Shown in pieces: positions 1 through 10,759 of a stretch of DNA of 64,000 nucleotides. The DNA is from Melanocharis versteri (taxonomy: Eukaryota; Chordata; Aves; Passeriformes; Melanocharitidae), in contig VZTG01010142.1 in the NCBI GenBank assembly GCA_013397845.1, positions 4,687 to 68,686 of the forward strand, in the 5' to 3' direction. The notes under the pieces are model-generated. The model was not told the origin of the DNA. It did no database searches and saw only the letters and a program-made list of their open reading frames with translations. The position numbers were made by a program, and so were the translations under genes. Numbering within the stretch: position 1 is the first letter of the stretch; each line of letters opens with the position of its first letter.

Positions 1-916
1 GTACTTGAAAACAATAATTAAGGTGACAAGCTCACATTCAGAACCGCACATCCCCCATCCTCTCAATATGCCAAGGCCAATTCAGGATGAGGAATAAACT
101 CTCAGTGCCATGAGTTTAAGGGGTTTAATTTCTCACTCCACACAACATTGCAGGAGAAGATATTTGCAATAAGAACTCAGTGACTGACTTAGATTCAAGC
201 TGAAAAATTCAGTTCTCATGGAAGCTTTGTAGCTTTAAATAGTCAGAACTCCTGAGAACTATTCCCAAATAATATAATGAGATATTCACTTCAAATATCA
301 GATAACAAAGGCAAACACCAGGTAACAAAGTAAATGTGAAGATGATGCTGTCAAAAGAACTGCTTGACATGACAAAGGTGAAAAGGAAGAAACGGCCACA
401 GGTACAAAGTTTAAAGATCAGAGATGCTTGTGATTTCATTTAGAAATCAGCCTCACCATATCTGACATTTCAAAAGCTTCCCTGAACATTTCCTCCCTTT
501 TTTGTGCTCCTGAAGCTCATCCTCCATCACAGGAGCCCTCACCAGGCTCCCAAGAGCAGTGAAACCAGTGCCCAGGAGCTGCTCTGCTGCCTCCCCACCT
601 GCTCCAGGCAGGCTCCTCTCCGCCGGGAGCAGTCGCTCCCAACGCCGTTCCAGGAGTCCTCATTTGCTGGGACCACTGCAGGCCCCGATATCCCCAGAAG
701 CCATCCCACCCCTTCCTTCTTCCTTCAAAGGGAGCGAATGGCCCTGCTGGAGAAAGCTCCAGTTCCAGGGAAGATCCAGCCACTGTTTCACTCCTTTGAG
801 CAGCCTCACCCGACAGTGGGCTCGAGCTGTTTCATCCCAGTTACACACAGTGGAAAATGCCCTTTGTGTCCCATTCTCACCTGCTCCTACTGATGCCTTT
901 TCCTGGTCATAGGAAA
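1..916. other. Unique non-coding DNA, no gene seen
   Basis: The first 500 bp are AT-rich and hold no recognisable element. From about 504 to 912 the base composition becomes GC-richer and three overlapping frames stay open for 60-129 codons on both strands, which is what a stop-poor GC-rich stretch does by chance. No domain, signal peptide or splice pattern is visible. Confidence 0.7.
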
Positions 917-1271
917 TGGAAGCCAGACACGGTCAAGGGGTGAGGGGATCGTTTACCTCGGTATCTTTAATGGGATCCTACCGGTGCACCACTTTGCCAA
1001 GGTGGAACGTGTCGCAATGCACACACCAGGTAAATCGTGTATACACTTTATACACCTTACACATCAGCATATCTAACAAGGGTACCCAATAAGGGGCCTT
1101 GGGTGGATGGTGTGATATTCTCCCCATCTATGGAATCCCCCCTCCTCCCGGATGGGCTAATCTGTAGTTTATAGAATATGTTCTAGAAGGGGACCCTGGC
1201 TCCCCAAGGTAGTCGAATGTTTGGTCTCCTGGTTTTGCAGTTTCTGGGGTGTTTGGTCTCCTGGCCCTACA
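917..1271 (-). mobile_element. Probable solo LTR of an endogenous retrovirus-like element, minus strand
   Basis: Read on the minus strand, this stretch has LTR architecture. It begins with TGTAGGG at 1271, has a TATAAAG box (plus-strand 1046-1052) followed about 80 bp downstream by an ATTAAA polyA signal (966-971), and could end in TTCCA at 917. The presumed U3 carries a 15-bp direct repeat (1219-1233 and 1250-1264). It is unlike the CR1 copies around it. No flanking target-site duplication could be confirmed, so both ends are provisional, and no internal retroviral genes are present. The family is not identified. Confidence 0.5.
1219..1264. repeat. 15-bp direct repeat in LTR candidate
   Basis: The same 15 bases (starting TGTTTGGTCTCC) occur at 1219-1233 and 1250-1264, 31 bp apart. 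Short U3 repeats are common in LTR enhancers, which supports the LTR reading of the surrounding segment. Confidence 0.75.
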
Positions 1272-1681
1272 GAACACTAGAACTATGCTAAGTTATCAGA
1301 CTTAAAGTAATTACAAGTATGCATGCTAATACTTGTGGATACATAGAACTGTGTAAAAGGTATCTAAAAGAAAATGCAAAAATCATCTTGGCATCACTGT
1401 TGACCTGCTTCTTAAATCTATCTCCCTGCACAGAGGATGGGAAATTAATTCCCTGGATTTGTGATCCATTGAAGTGAGTGCAGAGGAGCATCCAGCTGTG
1501 TCACTAATAGGTCCCTGGAAAGTGGAATTACCGAAGGAGTTCGTTTCCTACTCAAGTTCTGCTCTTGAACGTGAAAAATAGAGAACGTGAAAAATAGACG
1601 TGAAAAATAGAGATCTTCTTGTCTCTTTAGATGTAATTTTGAACCAAAACAATTTCCATTAATTGTTTCATCTCCTCCACT
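1272..1681. other. Unique DNA with a small tandem triplication
   Basis: This is AT-rich DNA without a recognisable gene. The only structure is the short tandem repeat at 1567-1611, listed separately. Confidence 0.7.
1567..1611. repeat. Short tandem repeat, 16-bp unit, about 2.8 copies
   Basis: GAACGTGAAAAATAGA is present twice in perfect tandem (1567-1582, 1583-1598) and a third time without its first three bases (1599-1611). The identity suggests recent replication slippage. Confidence 0.9.
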
Positions 1682-1940
1682 CATGGAATCACAGAATATC
1701 CTGGCCTGAGAAGGACCCCAGGATCACCCAGTCCCACCCCTGGCCCTGCCCAGGCTCCCAGCGATTCCCCCCTGTGCATCCCTGGAGCGGGGTCCAAACG
1801 CTCCTGGAGCTCTGGCAGCCTCGGGGCCGGGACCATTCCCTGGGAGCCTGGGCAGTGCCCAGCACCCTCTGGGGAAGAACCTTTCCCAATATCCAACCTG
1901 ATCCTCCCTGGCACAGCTCCAGCCCTTCCCTGAGGTCCTG
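1682..1940 (-). mobile_element. CR1 LINE fragment (older subfamily type), minus strand
   Basis: On the plus strand it starts with the reversed 3' tail (GGAATCACAGAATATCCTGG) and continues with the reverse complement of the end of CR1 ORF2, in the order CCAGTCC, GTCCAAACGCTCCTGGAGCTCTGG, CCCTCTGGGGAAGAACC and AATATCCAACCTGATCC. It is the subfamily whose 3' end contains AATATCCTG, and differs from most other copies here. A second, shorter piece of the same type lies at 36982. The copy is 5'-truncated, so it is a dead insertion without coding capacity. Confidence 0.8.
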
Positions 1941-3433
1941 AATTCCTTGTTTGAATCTGCTCTCTGCTCTTCCATCATCACCTACTGACCTGTTCTGCTC
2001 AGGCACTGCCTTCATTTCTCCTAAAGCCAAGTCAATTTTTTGGCACTTAATAATAAATATTTTCTGTTCATTTTGACATTTTCACAGCACACACAAATCA
2101 ATAAATCCAGTACAAGGGTGTCCATGCAGGAGGAAGCTGCTGATCTAGGTCCTGTGGGTACAGGGAACCACAAAGCCCTGCATGTACAGCTTGTTAGGCA
2201 GAAGGAGGTACCAAATGAATAACACATAGCATGGATCCCAAGCTGCTGGAGCTGTGTCACACCTCTCTCCAGTGGGAGTGGGAGAGACACTTTCCTGGGA
2301 CGGGTTTCCAGATGGTTTTCCTGCTGCTGCAAACAACTGAGCCGGTGTCTGAGCAGCCTTGCCATGCCCAGAAATGCTTCTTTGTTTGCTGCCTCCCTTG
2401 GCACCCGTCACACCTCATGTCCCTGGGTCACCCAGGGGACCTGTCCCAGACCTCAGCACTGCTATGGCAGCATTTGCTCTCCTAAAGACAATATTTATCC
2501 TGTTTTCCCTGGGCAGACTCAGCTGATGCAGGGGAATGGTGTGAAGGAAACCATACAGAAATAAGGATGGCTGCTTATCCACTCTCAGAACTCCTCCCTT
2601 CTCTGTGGAGGTGCAGGAATAAATGTCTGCCTTTTGTGAGGTTTCATTCATGACTGTTCTATTTAACTCAGTGTTCCTGTGATCATCTTAATTTCTATCC
2701 AGAGAACAGACCCCTGGCAGGATTCAGGTCTTTAATAATTGCACTGTCATTCTGGTATCTCCATCTCTTACTCCTGATTTCCATTGTTTGCATCTCTTCA
2801 AAGGCACAAAGCAGCAGAGTCCCAAAGGAGGAGATTTTTCACACACAGTCTCTGATATCAGTGCAGACGTTTAGCAGTGAGCGAATTAGAGCCGTGGTTA
2901 TAAATTGCTGCTGGGGATGGGGGAGGATATGGAAGATGTCAGGAAATAGTTCCCTGCTGCCCTCAGGGCCAGGCTGATCCCGTTTTTCTGCATCCACAGA
3001 CATCCTGAGTCAGGAGAGGGAAACTGCCCAGGGAGCAGCTCAGCTCAGGGGAGCTGCAGAGTGATTCCCGTTCCTTTCCATGGCAATCCCAGCATCCTAG
3101 GGCTGGGAGCAGACCCTAGTGGGAGCTGGGCATGGATGGTGTGGTGTTTGTGGGACAGAGCCGGTACCTGCAGGGACAGGGGGTGTGGCTGGTGGGAGAT
3201 GTCTCCTCAGGCTGACAGACATTCCCACTCTTTTAGAGCCCATTAGAGACCATGGATTGTTCTGCATTCCCCACCGGGGTTCCCTCGGAATAGCTCCGTC
3301 TCTGGGCAGACTTTCCTGGTGTTTCTTCCAGCCACTAGGGGAAGAAGATCCCCACAACAAGGAAAGGGTCTGAATAGATTTGTCTTTTGAGGACTGTGAA
3401 AATGCTCTGCATCCTGATGGCTGCAGCTGCAGG
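1941..3433. other. Unique non-coding DNA, no gene seen
   Basis: This is mixed-composition DNA with no repeat family I recognise. Open frames of up to 206 codons at 3097-3717 (minus) overlap the neighbouring CR1 copy and have no recognisable protein features. Confidence 0.65.
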
Positions 3434-3674
3434 ACGGCAGGGGTAGATGGGATATTGGGAAGGAATTCCCCCCTGGGAGGGTGGGCAGGCCCTGGCACAG
3501 GGTGCCCAGAGAAGCTGTGGCTGCCCCTGGATCCCTGGCAGTGTCCAAGGCCAGGTTGGATGGGGCTTGGAGCAGCCTGGGATAGTGGAAGGTGTCCCTG
3601 CCTATGGCAGGGGAGGCACTGGATGGGCTTTAACGTCCCTCCCAACCCCAACCATTCCAAGATTCCATGATTCT
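3434..3674 (+). mobile_element. CR1 LINE 3' fragment, plus strand
   Basis: This is a good match to the terminal CR1 region in order: GATGGGATATTGGGAAGGAA, GGCCCTGGCACAGGGTGCCC, AAGGCCAGGTTGGATGGGGC, GGTGTCCCTGCC, then GATTCCATGATTCT as the 3' tail. It contains only the last codons of ORF2 and the 3' UTR. It is 5'-truncated and inactive. Confidence 0.9.
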
Positions 3675-4080
3675 GTTTCTCTTCATTGCCATTAGAAGAG
3701 GCACCAGTCTCAGACATCCCATAGTAAGATCACCAGAACCAGGTGAAACACCAGGAGCTGACTCAGGAGGCCCTGGCATGGGTGGTCCATGTGCAGCTCC
3801 CTGTCTGTGAGCCTTGGGGCAATTCCAGCCCCCACGTCCTCAACAAAACCAGCAGAATTATTCCTATTTGTAAAGTAATGCCAGAAAGAACTAATTCCAC
3901 GTTAATAGCAAACACACGGTGTTTATTCAAAGCCCTTCATCACCTGAACAAGCACTGGGACGTTCCCCTCAGTGCGAGAAGCACTTCAGGCCCAAGGAGT
4001 GACTTGTTGGGACCAGACAGGGCCACAGGGAGGACCCGAGCCCAGCCCTACACACCACATCCCCTTGATCTCTTCCACTC
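3675..4080. other. Unique DNA between CR1 and an LTR fragment
   Basis: I see nothing recognisable. It ends where the TGTCCTAGG start of the LTR-like fragment begins. Confidence 0.65.
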
Positions 4081-4260
4081 TGTCCTAGGTTAAAAATAGG
4101 TTTATTCTATTATCATCTCCACAACCGTTGAAACAGCTGTTAAACTGTTAAAACACTGTTATCTCCTGCTATCCGGGGGCCCACTATCTCTGCTAATGGG
4201 CCATTAAGAACTCACCACATGACTCATGAGTCATCTCAATCCNACTTTCAAATTCCTGCA
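4081..4260 (+). mobile_element. Probable 5' part of an ERVL-type LTR, plus strand
   Basis: It begins with TGTCCTAGGTT at 4081 and continues with a pattern I associate with avian LTRs: a TTTATTNTATTATC stretch, repeated TGTTAAAACTGTT-like motifs, TGCTATCCGGGGGCCC, CTGCTAATGGGCCATTAA and a final ATGACTCATGAGTCAT. No TATA box, polyA signal or CA-ending 3' boundary is visible, so this is a truncated LTR. The 3' limit is a guess. One ambiguous base (N) sits at 4243. Confidence 0.5.
4219..4234. promoter_or_regulatory. Perfect 16-bp palindrome: two abutting AP-1 sites
   Basis: ATGACTCATGAGTCAT is its own reverse complement and contains TGACTCA (4220-4226) directly followed by TGAGTCA (4227-4233), the classic binding site of FOS/JUN dimers. 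It lies inside the LTR fragment, where such sites can act as enhancers. Activity is inferred, not shown. Confidence 0.6.
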
Positions 4261-5861
4261 TAAACCACAGGAAACTCTGGCACTTTAATTAAGGCCAGCA
4301 TTTACCCAAGGAATCTCCTCTCAGTCTGCACAGCTTTGCAGTTATTCTGCATAAGGAGCACATGGAGTGCTGGAATTAAGAGGCTGTAAAACTAATCCGC
4401 ACAGAAAAGAACAGAGAGACATGCTGGGAATCCATCAGCCTGAAATTCATCTGGATACCCTCAGCTGCAGGACTGAGAAGATGGAATTTAACAGAGCAAT
4501 ACTTAAAATTCAGTTTTCATCCAAAGAGCAAAGCACTTAACAAATTAATTGAGCTTAGCATCCATGTTGAGAGCTCAGCACTGGTAACATAATCACAGGA
4601 GAGAGGCTGGTTTATGAGGGGCTGAAGGAAGTATGGCAAGCCCTGAACAGACAAACTCCTGCCCCAGAGAGCCCCTGAGGTGACAAATGGCATCTCTGCA
4701 GTCTCTGCACATCATAACTCTGGCCTCGTGCTTTTACCCAGACGCTGCACCCAGTGCTGGCCAAGCTTTCCCCAAGAAGCAGCACATCTTCCTTAGGCAG
4801 GGCTGGGACAGCCTCTCCTTCTTTTTCCTTGCTGCTCATCAAGACAGAACACCCTGGGCACCACAAACCTTTTAGTAGCTTTTTTTTTTTGTTTGCACCA
4901 CAAGCTGTAGGAAGCTCAGCAGTTCTCCTCCCTCACAGATCTCCCTCTCTGCTGGCTTTTCCCCTCCCCTTCCAGGTCCTGGTGGGAATTTGTGGCTGGA
5001 TAGAAAACTCTCCTTCCCCCCAAGCTGTTTAAAGCACTGCAGCACCAGTTCGACGGAACAATTGTGTTTTGTTCCAATGAACAAGATTTATCCTTCCTTT
5101 AAGGAGAGCCTGACTTTGCTTAGTGAAAAACTGTTTGCAGTCACCCACAGCTCCCTTACAACCTGTAATCCACCACTTACATCCTCCCTTCAGTCCCACA
5201 GGAGCCGAGCTGTTCATCATTTTCTTTCTGGATACAGAAAGTGTAAAATACCCTTCCTCCCAAAATAAAACCATCGCATAAAGGATAAGAGTGAGAGGTT
5301 GTGAAAAACCCTGGAGTCTGTGACCACTTAGTGATATTTGGGTAAGATTTGCCCCTTTCTGATATAAATATTGTACTCTATGAATTGATTCTGTTCTATG
5401 GAATATTTATGGTGTATTCTGCAAAGCATTCAGTATACAGAGGTAATTCCACTCTAAACTGTACATTAAGGAACCATTAATATTCCAAAGGAGAGGGTTG
5501 AAAGTTGATAAATGCCAGCACTGAGGTCACTGTGGCCACCCTTTCCTCTCCAGCTATTTAATGATGTATTTGCTCCAGGTCTCCTTCTCACAACTGACAG
5601 GAGCTATTCAGAAGAGCTGGGATGGGAACTAGCACAAACACAGTTTCAGGCCAGGAAGGTTTGCAGAGTGATAACTGAAACTCCAATGAGTGCAAATCGA
5701 GTGTCATCGTGTGGCACAAAGTGTCCCAAATATCCCCAATTCCGCCTGCAGCAGGGAACTCCCACAGGGGTCACCAATGCCCTGGTGTGAACTGGAGCAC
5801 TGAACATGTCAGCAACTGTCCCATTCTGGCACAGGGGGAGCCCAGGGATCCCAGCTCTGAG
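4261..5861. other. Unique non-coding DNA, no gene seen
   Basis: This is mostly AT-rich DNA with an 11-T run at 4880-4890. Short open frames (up to 92 codons) occur on both strands without recognisable features. Confidence 0.65.
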
Positions 5862-5987
5862 TCACAGAATCATGGAACAGTTTGGGTTGGGAGGGACCTC
5901 AAAGCCCCTCCAGTGCCACCCCTGGCATGGCAAGGACACCTTCCCCTGTCCCAGGCTGCTCCCAGCCCTGTCCAGCCTGGGCTGGGA
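5862..5987 (-). mobile_element. CR1 LINE 3' fragment, minus strand
   Basis: The plus strand reads the reversed 3' tail (CACAGAATCATGGAACAGTT), then GGTTGGGAGGGACC, the reversed CATGGCAAGGACACC and GTCCCAGGCTGCTCCCAGCC. Only about 125 bp remain. Its 5' end faces that of the plus-strand copy at 6207, making a head-to-head inverted pair. Confidence 0.85.
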
Positions 5988-6206
5988 AGGGATTCTGTGG
6001 GGGATTCTGGGGAGCTGGGAAGGGATTCTCTGGAGCAACCAGAACAAGAAAGGGGAGAAACATCTGTTGTGGAAATTCCCCAGCCATGGCTCCGCTTCCC
6101 AGCAGGAGAGCTGGAGCTGCCCTGGAGTTGCTGCTGTGCCCTCAGGTCCCGTTATCCAAGTGCTGCTTTCAGAGCAGGTAAAAGAACCCAACACAGCACC
6201 AGCAGC
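5988..6206. other. Spacer between two head-to-head CR1 copies
   Basis: This is about 220 bp containing a local duplication of GGGAAGGGATTCTSTGG at about 5983-6036. No gene is seen. A 287-codon frame that crosses this spacer and both repeats is a repeat artefact. Confidence 0.6.
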
Positions 6207-6397
6207 AAAGGAAGGGTTCACAGGGGAGTTCCTGGCACAGGCTCCCAGAGAAGCTGCCCCTGGATCCCTGGCAGTGCCCAAGGCCAGGCTGGATGGGGCT
6301 GGGAGCAGCCTGGGGCAGTGGGAGGTGTCCCTGCCCATCGCGGGGGTGGCACTGGGTGGGCTTTAAGGGCCCTTCCAATCTACAATTCCCTGATTCG
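6207..6397 (+). mobile_element. CR1 LINE 3' fragment, plus strand
   Basis: It shows CCTGGCACAGGCTCCCAGAG, GGATCCCTGGCAGTGCCCAA, GGCCAGGCTGGATGGGGCTG, GGAGGTGTCCCTGCCC and GGTGGGCTTTAAGGGCCC in the proper order, ending in a decayed tail (CCCTGATTCG). It is a 5'-truncated dead copy and the right arm of the inverted pair with 5862-5987. Confidence 0.88.
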
Positions 6398-7480
6398 CAT
6401 CAGACTGAACATTCAAGCCCAAAGTGTTTTTGTTTTCTTTTTCCCCAAATTCCTGAAGCCAGGTGGGTCACAACCCATTTTCTCTGTTTCCCCTTGTATG
6501 CAGGATCTGGAGCAGTTTCTCTTCCACATCACTGCAGAAAAAGCCAAGTGCACACGAGTGATAACAAGCTGAGTGTTCATAACGTGGGGAGATGTTTATC
6601 ATAAATGCCACAAAGTTGGTTGTGGTTTGATGGGAGGGAGCAGCTCATCCCTGAGCCACGACTCGTGGCAGCTGCAGGAGATTCAGAACAAGTTATTCAG
6701 CCAATGTTGAATCTGCCCTGATAAGAAACACGGAGTGACTGGAGCAGGATTTCTCTGTGTAAATTGAAATCAGGGCTGTGTAAAGCTGAATTAAACCTTT
6801 GTCACGAAGCTGCAGAGCTGTCACTTGTATTCTTCCAGGATAAATTGGCAGCATCCACTGAGAACAGCCTTGGAACAGTGCTTTGACTGCAGTAGCTGCT
6901 TTAAGAGTAACAGCAAAAGGAGATGATCTGTTCTTCAAAATCCGAAAATGATATGAATTTACAGCACAAGAGAATGAACTGCACCACGCTCTGCTTAGGG
7001 AACTGCTCCACAAAACCAAATTTCTACTATAAAGCTGCTTTATTTTCATAATTGCCCCTCTGGAGGAATTTTGTTGATTGTTCCTCTCTCTTCCCCTACC
7101 TTTAATTCCAATGTTCCCTCTCCAGCCCAGGGGAATGAAGCCAAAGAGTTTTCATCTTGAGTTTGGAAAGCTGGTCAGCTTTCATTAGGGCCTCAGTCAC
7201 TTTTAATCAGCTCTCCCCCAAAACCAATTGAAAATAATTACCTGAGCTTCTCCTGGGCTTTGGGGTCAGTAGAAAGGTGATCAGCTGAAGACAGACCAAA
7301 GGACACTGCTCCTGTCAAAGTCTGGACACTTCCCAAGGCCTGAGCCAAGGAAATAACACCAAGTTTCATAATCCCTGTCCGTGCCAGTTAAGAACCCACA
7401 GAAACTCTTGCAAGGTTTATATGTGATTTGCAAGGGTCCTTCGCGCTGCTGCTTCCTCTGGCTTTGTCCTGGCTCGTACT
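6398..7480. other. Unique DNA, no gene seen
   Basis: The sequence is AT-rich and non-repetitive. A 15-base near-palindrome (GCCACGA, one base, TCGTGGC) lies at 6655-6669. Frames of up to 118 codons on the minus strand show no protein family. Confidence 0.65.
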
Positions 7481-7888
7481 CAGAATCACAGAATCATGGG
7501 ATCGTTAAGTTTGGAAAAGACCTTTAAGGTCACCGAGTCCAACCATCACCATCACCACTGACCATGTGCCCAAGTGCCACATCCGGAGGACTTTTAAACC
7601 CCTCCAGGGATGGGGACTCCACCCTTTCCCTGGGCAGCTGTGACAGGGCGGGACAACCCTATCCACGGAGAAATTTTCTCTAATATCCAATCCAAGCCTG
7701 CCCTGGCCCAGCCTGAGGCCGTTCCCTCTCCTCCTGTCCCTGTTCCTGGGAGCAGAGCCCGACCCCCCGGCTGTCCCCTCCTGTCAGGGAGCTGTGCAGA
7801 GCCAGAAGGGCCCCCTGAGCCTCCTTTGCTCCAGGCTGAGCCCCCTTCCAGCTCCCTCAGCTGCTCCTGGGGCTGCAGCCCCTTCCCC
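7481..7888 (-). mobile_element. CR1 LINE fragment of about 400 bp, minus strand
   Basis: The reversed tail (GAATCACAGAATCATGGG) is followed by GGAAAAGACCTTTAAGGTCA, GAGTCCAACC, CTCCAGGGATGGGGACTCCA, CCCTGGGCAGC, GGCCGTTCCCTCTCCTCCTG and CCCCCTGAGCCTCCTTTGCT. This is the second common avian CR1 type (tail with GACCTTTAAGRTCAYCGAGTCCAACC). Related copies are at 8582, 32622, 46841, 57422 and the right edge of the window. Confidence 0.9.
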
Positions 7889-8581
7889 ATTTCTGTAACC
7901 CATGATAAAGTCGCTCAGACCTCCACAGAGACATCAGCTGACTTTAAATCTCCCCAGCACACCCTGCATCATTTCCCTGAGTCAGGGCTGAGGCGTTGGA
8001 AATGAAAAGCGAGACTGTGCTGACAATTCCACAGGGAAGGCAGCACAGGAGAGAGCAGAGAGAAGAGCTCCACAAGCAGCAGAACAAGCCCAGTTTCTCA
8101 GACCAGTGGGGAAGCTGGAGCATTGCAGCACTGCAAGGCTCTGAAAGCTCCAGCTCCAGCAGATGGGATGAGCTGATCCAACAGCTCCCAACAGCAGCCT
8201 CTGCTTCCCCTTCTCCCCTTGCTCCCAGACTGTTCCTCTCTCCCCTGCCCCAAACCAGCCCCGAACCCGAGCAGATCCACCCCACCAGGTCACCCACAGT
8301 CCTGGCCTGGCTGAACCGGTCCATGGGACCCTTACTGGGCACCCCCAGAACTGGCCCCAGGGAAGGATGAAAATCCCATTCCACAGCAACAAGCCCTGAT
8401 CTCAGCCCAGGGGCTCCTGAAATGGCTCCTCCTGGGCCAGGGGCTGCAGGGACAGGTGGGACAAGGCCCTGAAAGGATACCAGGAGCCAGATCACCCATG
8501 GAAGCCATGAGGCCACTGCCCAACAGCTTCAATTGTAGTCCCCAAAAATTATTTTTATCTTTATAGAGAATGGAAGACTTA
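7889..8581. other. Unique DNA, no gene seen
   Basis: GC-rich sequence keeps frames open on both strands (up to 190 codons, minus), but the translations are low-information and match nothing I know. Confidence 0.6.
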
Positions 8582-8794
8582 ATCCTAGAATCCAAGAATT
8601 ACTGAGGATGGAAAAGCCCTCCAAGGCCCTCAAGCCCACCCTGTGCCTGATCCCCACCTTGTCATCAGCCCAGAGCTCTGAGTCCATGTCCGGGCACTCC
8701 TTGGGCACCTCCAAGGATGGGGACTCCACGTCTCCCTGGGCAGCCTCTGCAAAGGCCTGACCCCCCCTTTCCAGGAAAAAATCCTCCTGAGAAG
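8582..8794 (-). mobile_element. CR1 LINE fragment, minus strand
   Basis: CCTAGAATCCAAGAATTACT is a decayed tail. It is followed by GGATGGAAAAGCCCTCCAAG, CCTGTGCCTGATCCCCACCT, ACCTCCAAGGATGGGGACTC and CCCTGGGCAGCCTCTGCAAA. It is the same subfamily as 57422-57832, and 5'-truncated. Confidence 0.85.
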
Positions 8795-10644
8795 AAACGA
8801 AGCAGATCCAGGGCGTGTTTGACAGTAACATCGGATTATTGTCTGTGAGGAAACGAACAGCAAAACTCCTCTGAAATGCTCTTCACAAATGGGGATGTGC
8901 GGGCAAGGTCAAATTTAGACTGGGCTTAAGTTTCCCAAAGCTCTTCCCCTCATCACTGCACAGCCCTGGATACCCAGGGGAAATTTGTTCACTGAATTCC
9001 TCTGCAGCACAAACCATGAAAGAATCTCCATCCCCTCCTTTGTTTCTGCTTCTTCTCCATGAAATCCGACAGTGAAGGAAAACCCCTCAGAAGCTCTTGG
9101 CCAGTGCAGGTCCAGGGAAATGAGATACCTGGGAATGTTCATTACTCCGTCAGCCAGAAGTGCCACCAGGAGGGGACAGGCCCAGGTGCCCCTCACTGCC
9201 CCTCGGAGCCAGGCACCCTCGCACACAGAAAATACAGAACCGTGCCCAACTTCCAGCAGTTAAACTCCAGATCAAAAGAACCACAACTGGGGATGTGCTT
9301 TGCTTATTATCAGCTCTGCCTCTGGTTGCCTGAAGGTCTTTCCAACAACGTTGACTTTAATTACTTTAATGAGAGAGAAAATGATCTGAGGAGTGTCAGC
9401 TCAATGGGGCAAGGTCCTGATGGAAATGCTAAGTCTGGGATCATTAGTTCAGCAGTTAATAGTACATTATCTGAAGTTATTGGAACTAAATGTAAACAGC
9501 TCCTGGAGCCTGACTGATGTCAGGAGCGAAGCTGGGGAAACAAATTAGAAGAGGCTTTGAACTGAGCTTGTGCTGGTTCTGCTCCCACCTTCTGCAGAGG
9601 TGGCTCTTTGTTGGTCCAGAGCAGAAAAAAATGCTTGTAGAGAGAAAAGAAAAGGAAATTAAATACACCATGGGCTTGTCTTTACCAAAACCCTCCTGAC
9701 AATTCCTTAAAATGAACTTCTTGAAGTGACTGAGTTTATCTAAAGCAAATTAAGATAAAGCAAATCAAGGCCACTTCAACCCTTCAGGGAAGCCTGATGT
9801 TAATCTGCTCCTTTTTGCACTCCTGAGCCTCCTCTCCAGCTCAAGGAAGGTGAGATGGAGCAATTAACTTCATTTGCAATGGAAAGGGATTAAACTGCAT
9901 TGTACGGCCTCATCTCTGCTGCAGGTGAGTGCTGCCCACAGCCACCCAGCTCAGCTGACAGGCAATTAATTTGAGGGAGAGGTAATGTGATTCTGATTCT
10001 AGGTTGGGAGTATTTGCTACAAGGATATATCTGGTTAAATTAATCCCATTTAATTTTTCACTTGCCTTGGTGGGGCCCGCACTGTAAGAACAGCACTGCC
10101 TTGTGTTCTCTTTGTGAGGATCAGAATTGCTGCTTGCTTCAGCTTGGAATTAGAAAGGGAACTGCATGAAAATTGATGAAACCAAGGATTTCACTTCCCA
10201 AAGAAAATCCTTTCCTGAACTTTCCTGTGATGATGTGGTCCTGTGCATAAACCAAGCACTGCACGTACCAAAGATAACCAAAGCCATCCTTGGAGATTCC
10301 AGCTCATCAGACATGCAGATTCCTATTGCAGGCTTCACTTTTTCTCTGTCTTAGGAATAATTCTTGGGTTTTGTACAAGTGCTTTGAACAACTTTGCTGG
10401 TTTGTGGCTTGTGGAGGCAGAATGCATCTTTTAAATAACCCTGGAGTCCCCATCCATTGCAAAAGCCCCGTAGGGAGCAGCCCCCAAATCCACCAGAAAT
10501 GCCTGAGGAGCTTGGCCAAGTATGCAGGGCAGTGGGTAGAGCAAAGGCTCTGCTGCAAGCAGGTGAATGAATTCAGCACCTCAGGGGCCAGGGCTGTCCT
10601 GCTCTATCCCAAAACAGGGAAGTTTGGTCTTGGGAGACTGAGGT
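8795..10644. other. Unique non-coding DNA, no gene seen
   Basis: This is 1.85 kb of largely AT-rich, non-repetitive DNA. A 152-codon frame at 9059-9517 (plus) has no recognisable domain and runs across AT-rich sequence, so I treat it as chance. Confidence 0.6.
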
Positions 10645-10750
10645 GAGAAGCTGTGGCTGTCCCTGGATCCCTGGCAGTGTCCAAGGCCAGGCTGGATGGG
10701 GCTTGGAGCAGCCTGGGATCATGGAAGGTGTCCCTGCCCATGGCCTGGGC
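10645..10750 (+). mobile_element. CR1 LINE 3' fragment, plus strand
   Basis: It shows GAGAAGCTGTGGCTGTCCCT, GGATCCCTGGCAGTGTCCAA, GGCCAGGCTGGATGGGGCTT and GGTGTCCCTGCCCATGG, then loses the match before the tail. The 3' terminus is missing or strongly decayed. It is the left arm of an inverted pair with the following copy. Confidence 0.85.
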
Positions 10751-10759
10751 AAGGTGTTC

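Noticed and set aside
3097..3717. 206-codon minus-strand frame
   Set aside because: The N-terminal half is the antisense of a CR1 copy and the rest has no recognisable features.
5709..6572. 287-codon plus-strand frame
   Set aside because: It runs through two CR1 fragments of opposite orientation and their spacer. CR1 3' ends are GC-rich and poor in stops, and no domain is visible.
9059..9517. 152-codon plus-strand frame
   Set aside because: No recognisable family and no splice or promoter context. In 64 kb read in six frames such lengths occur by chance.
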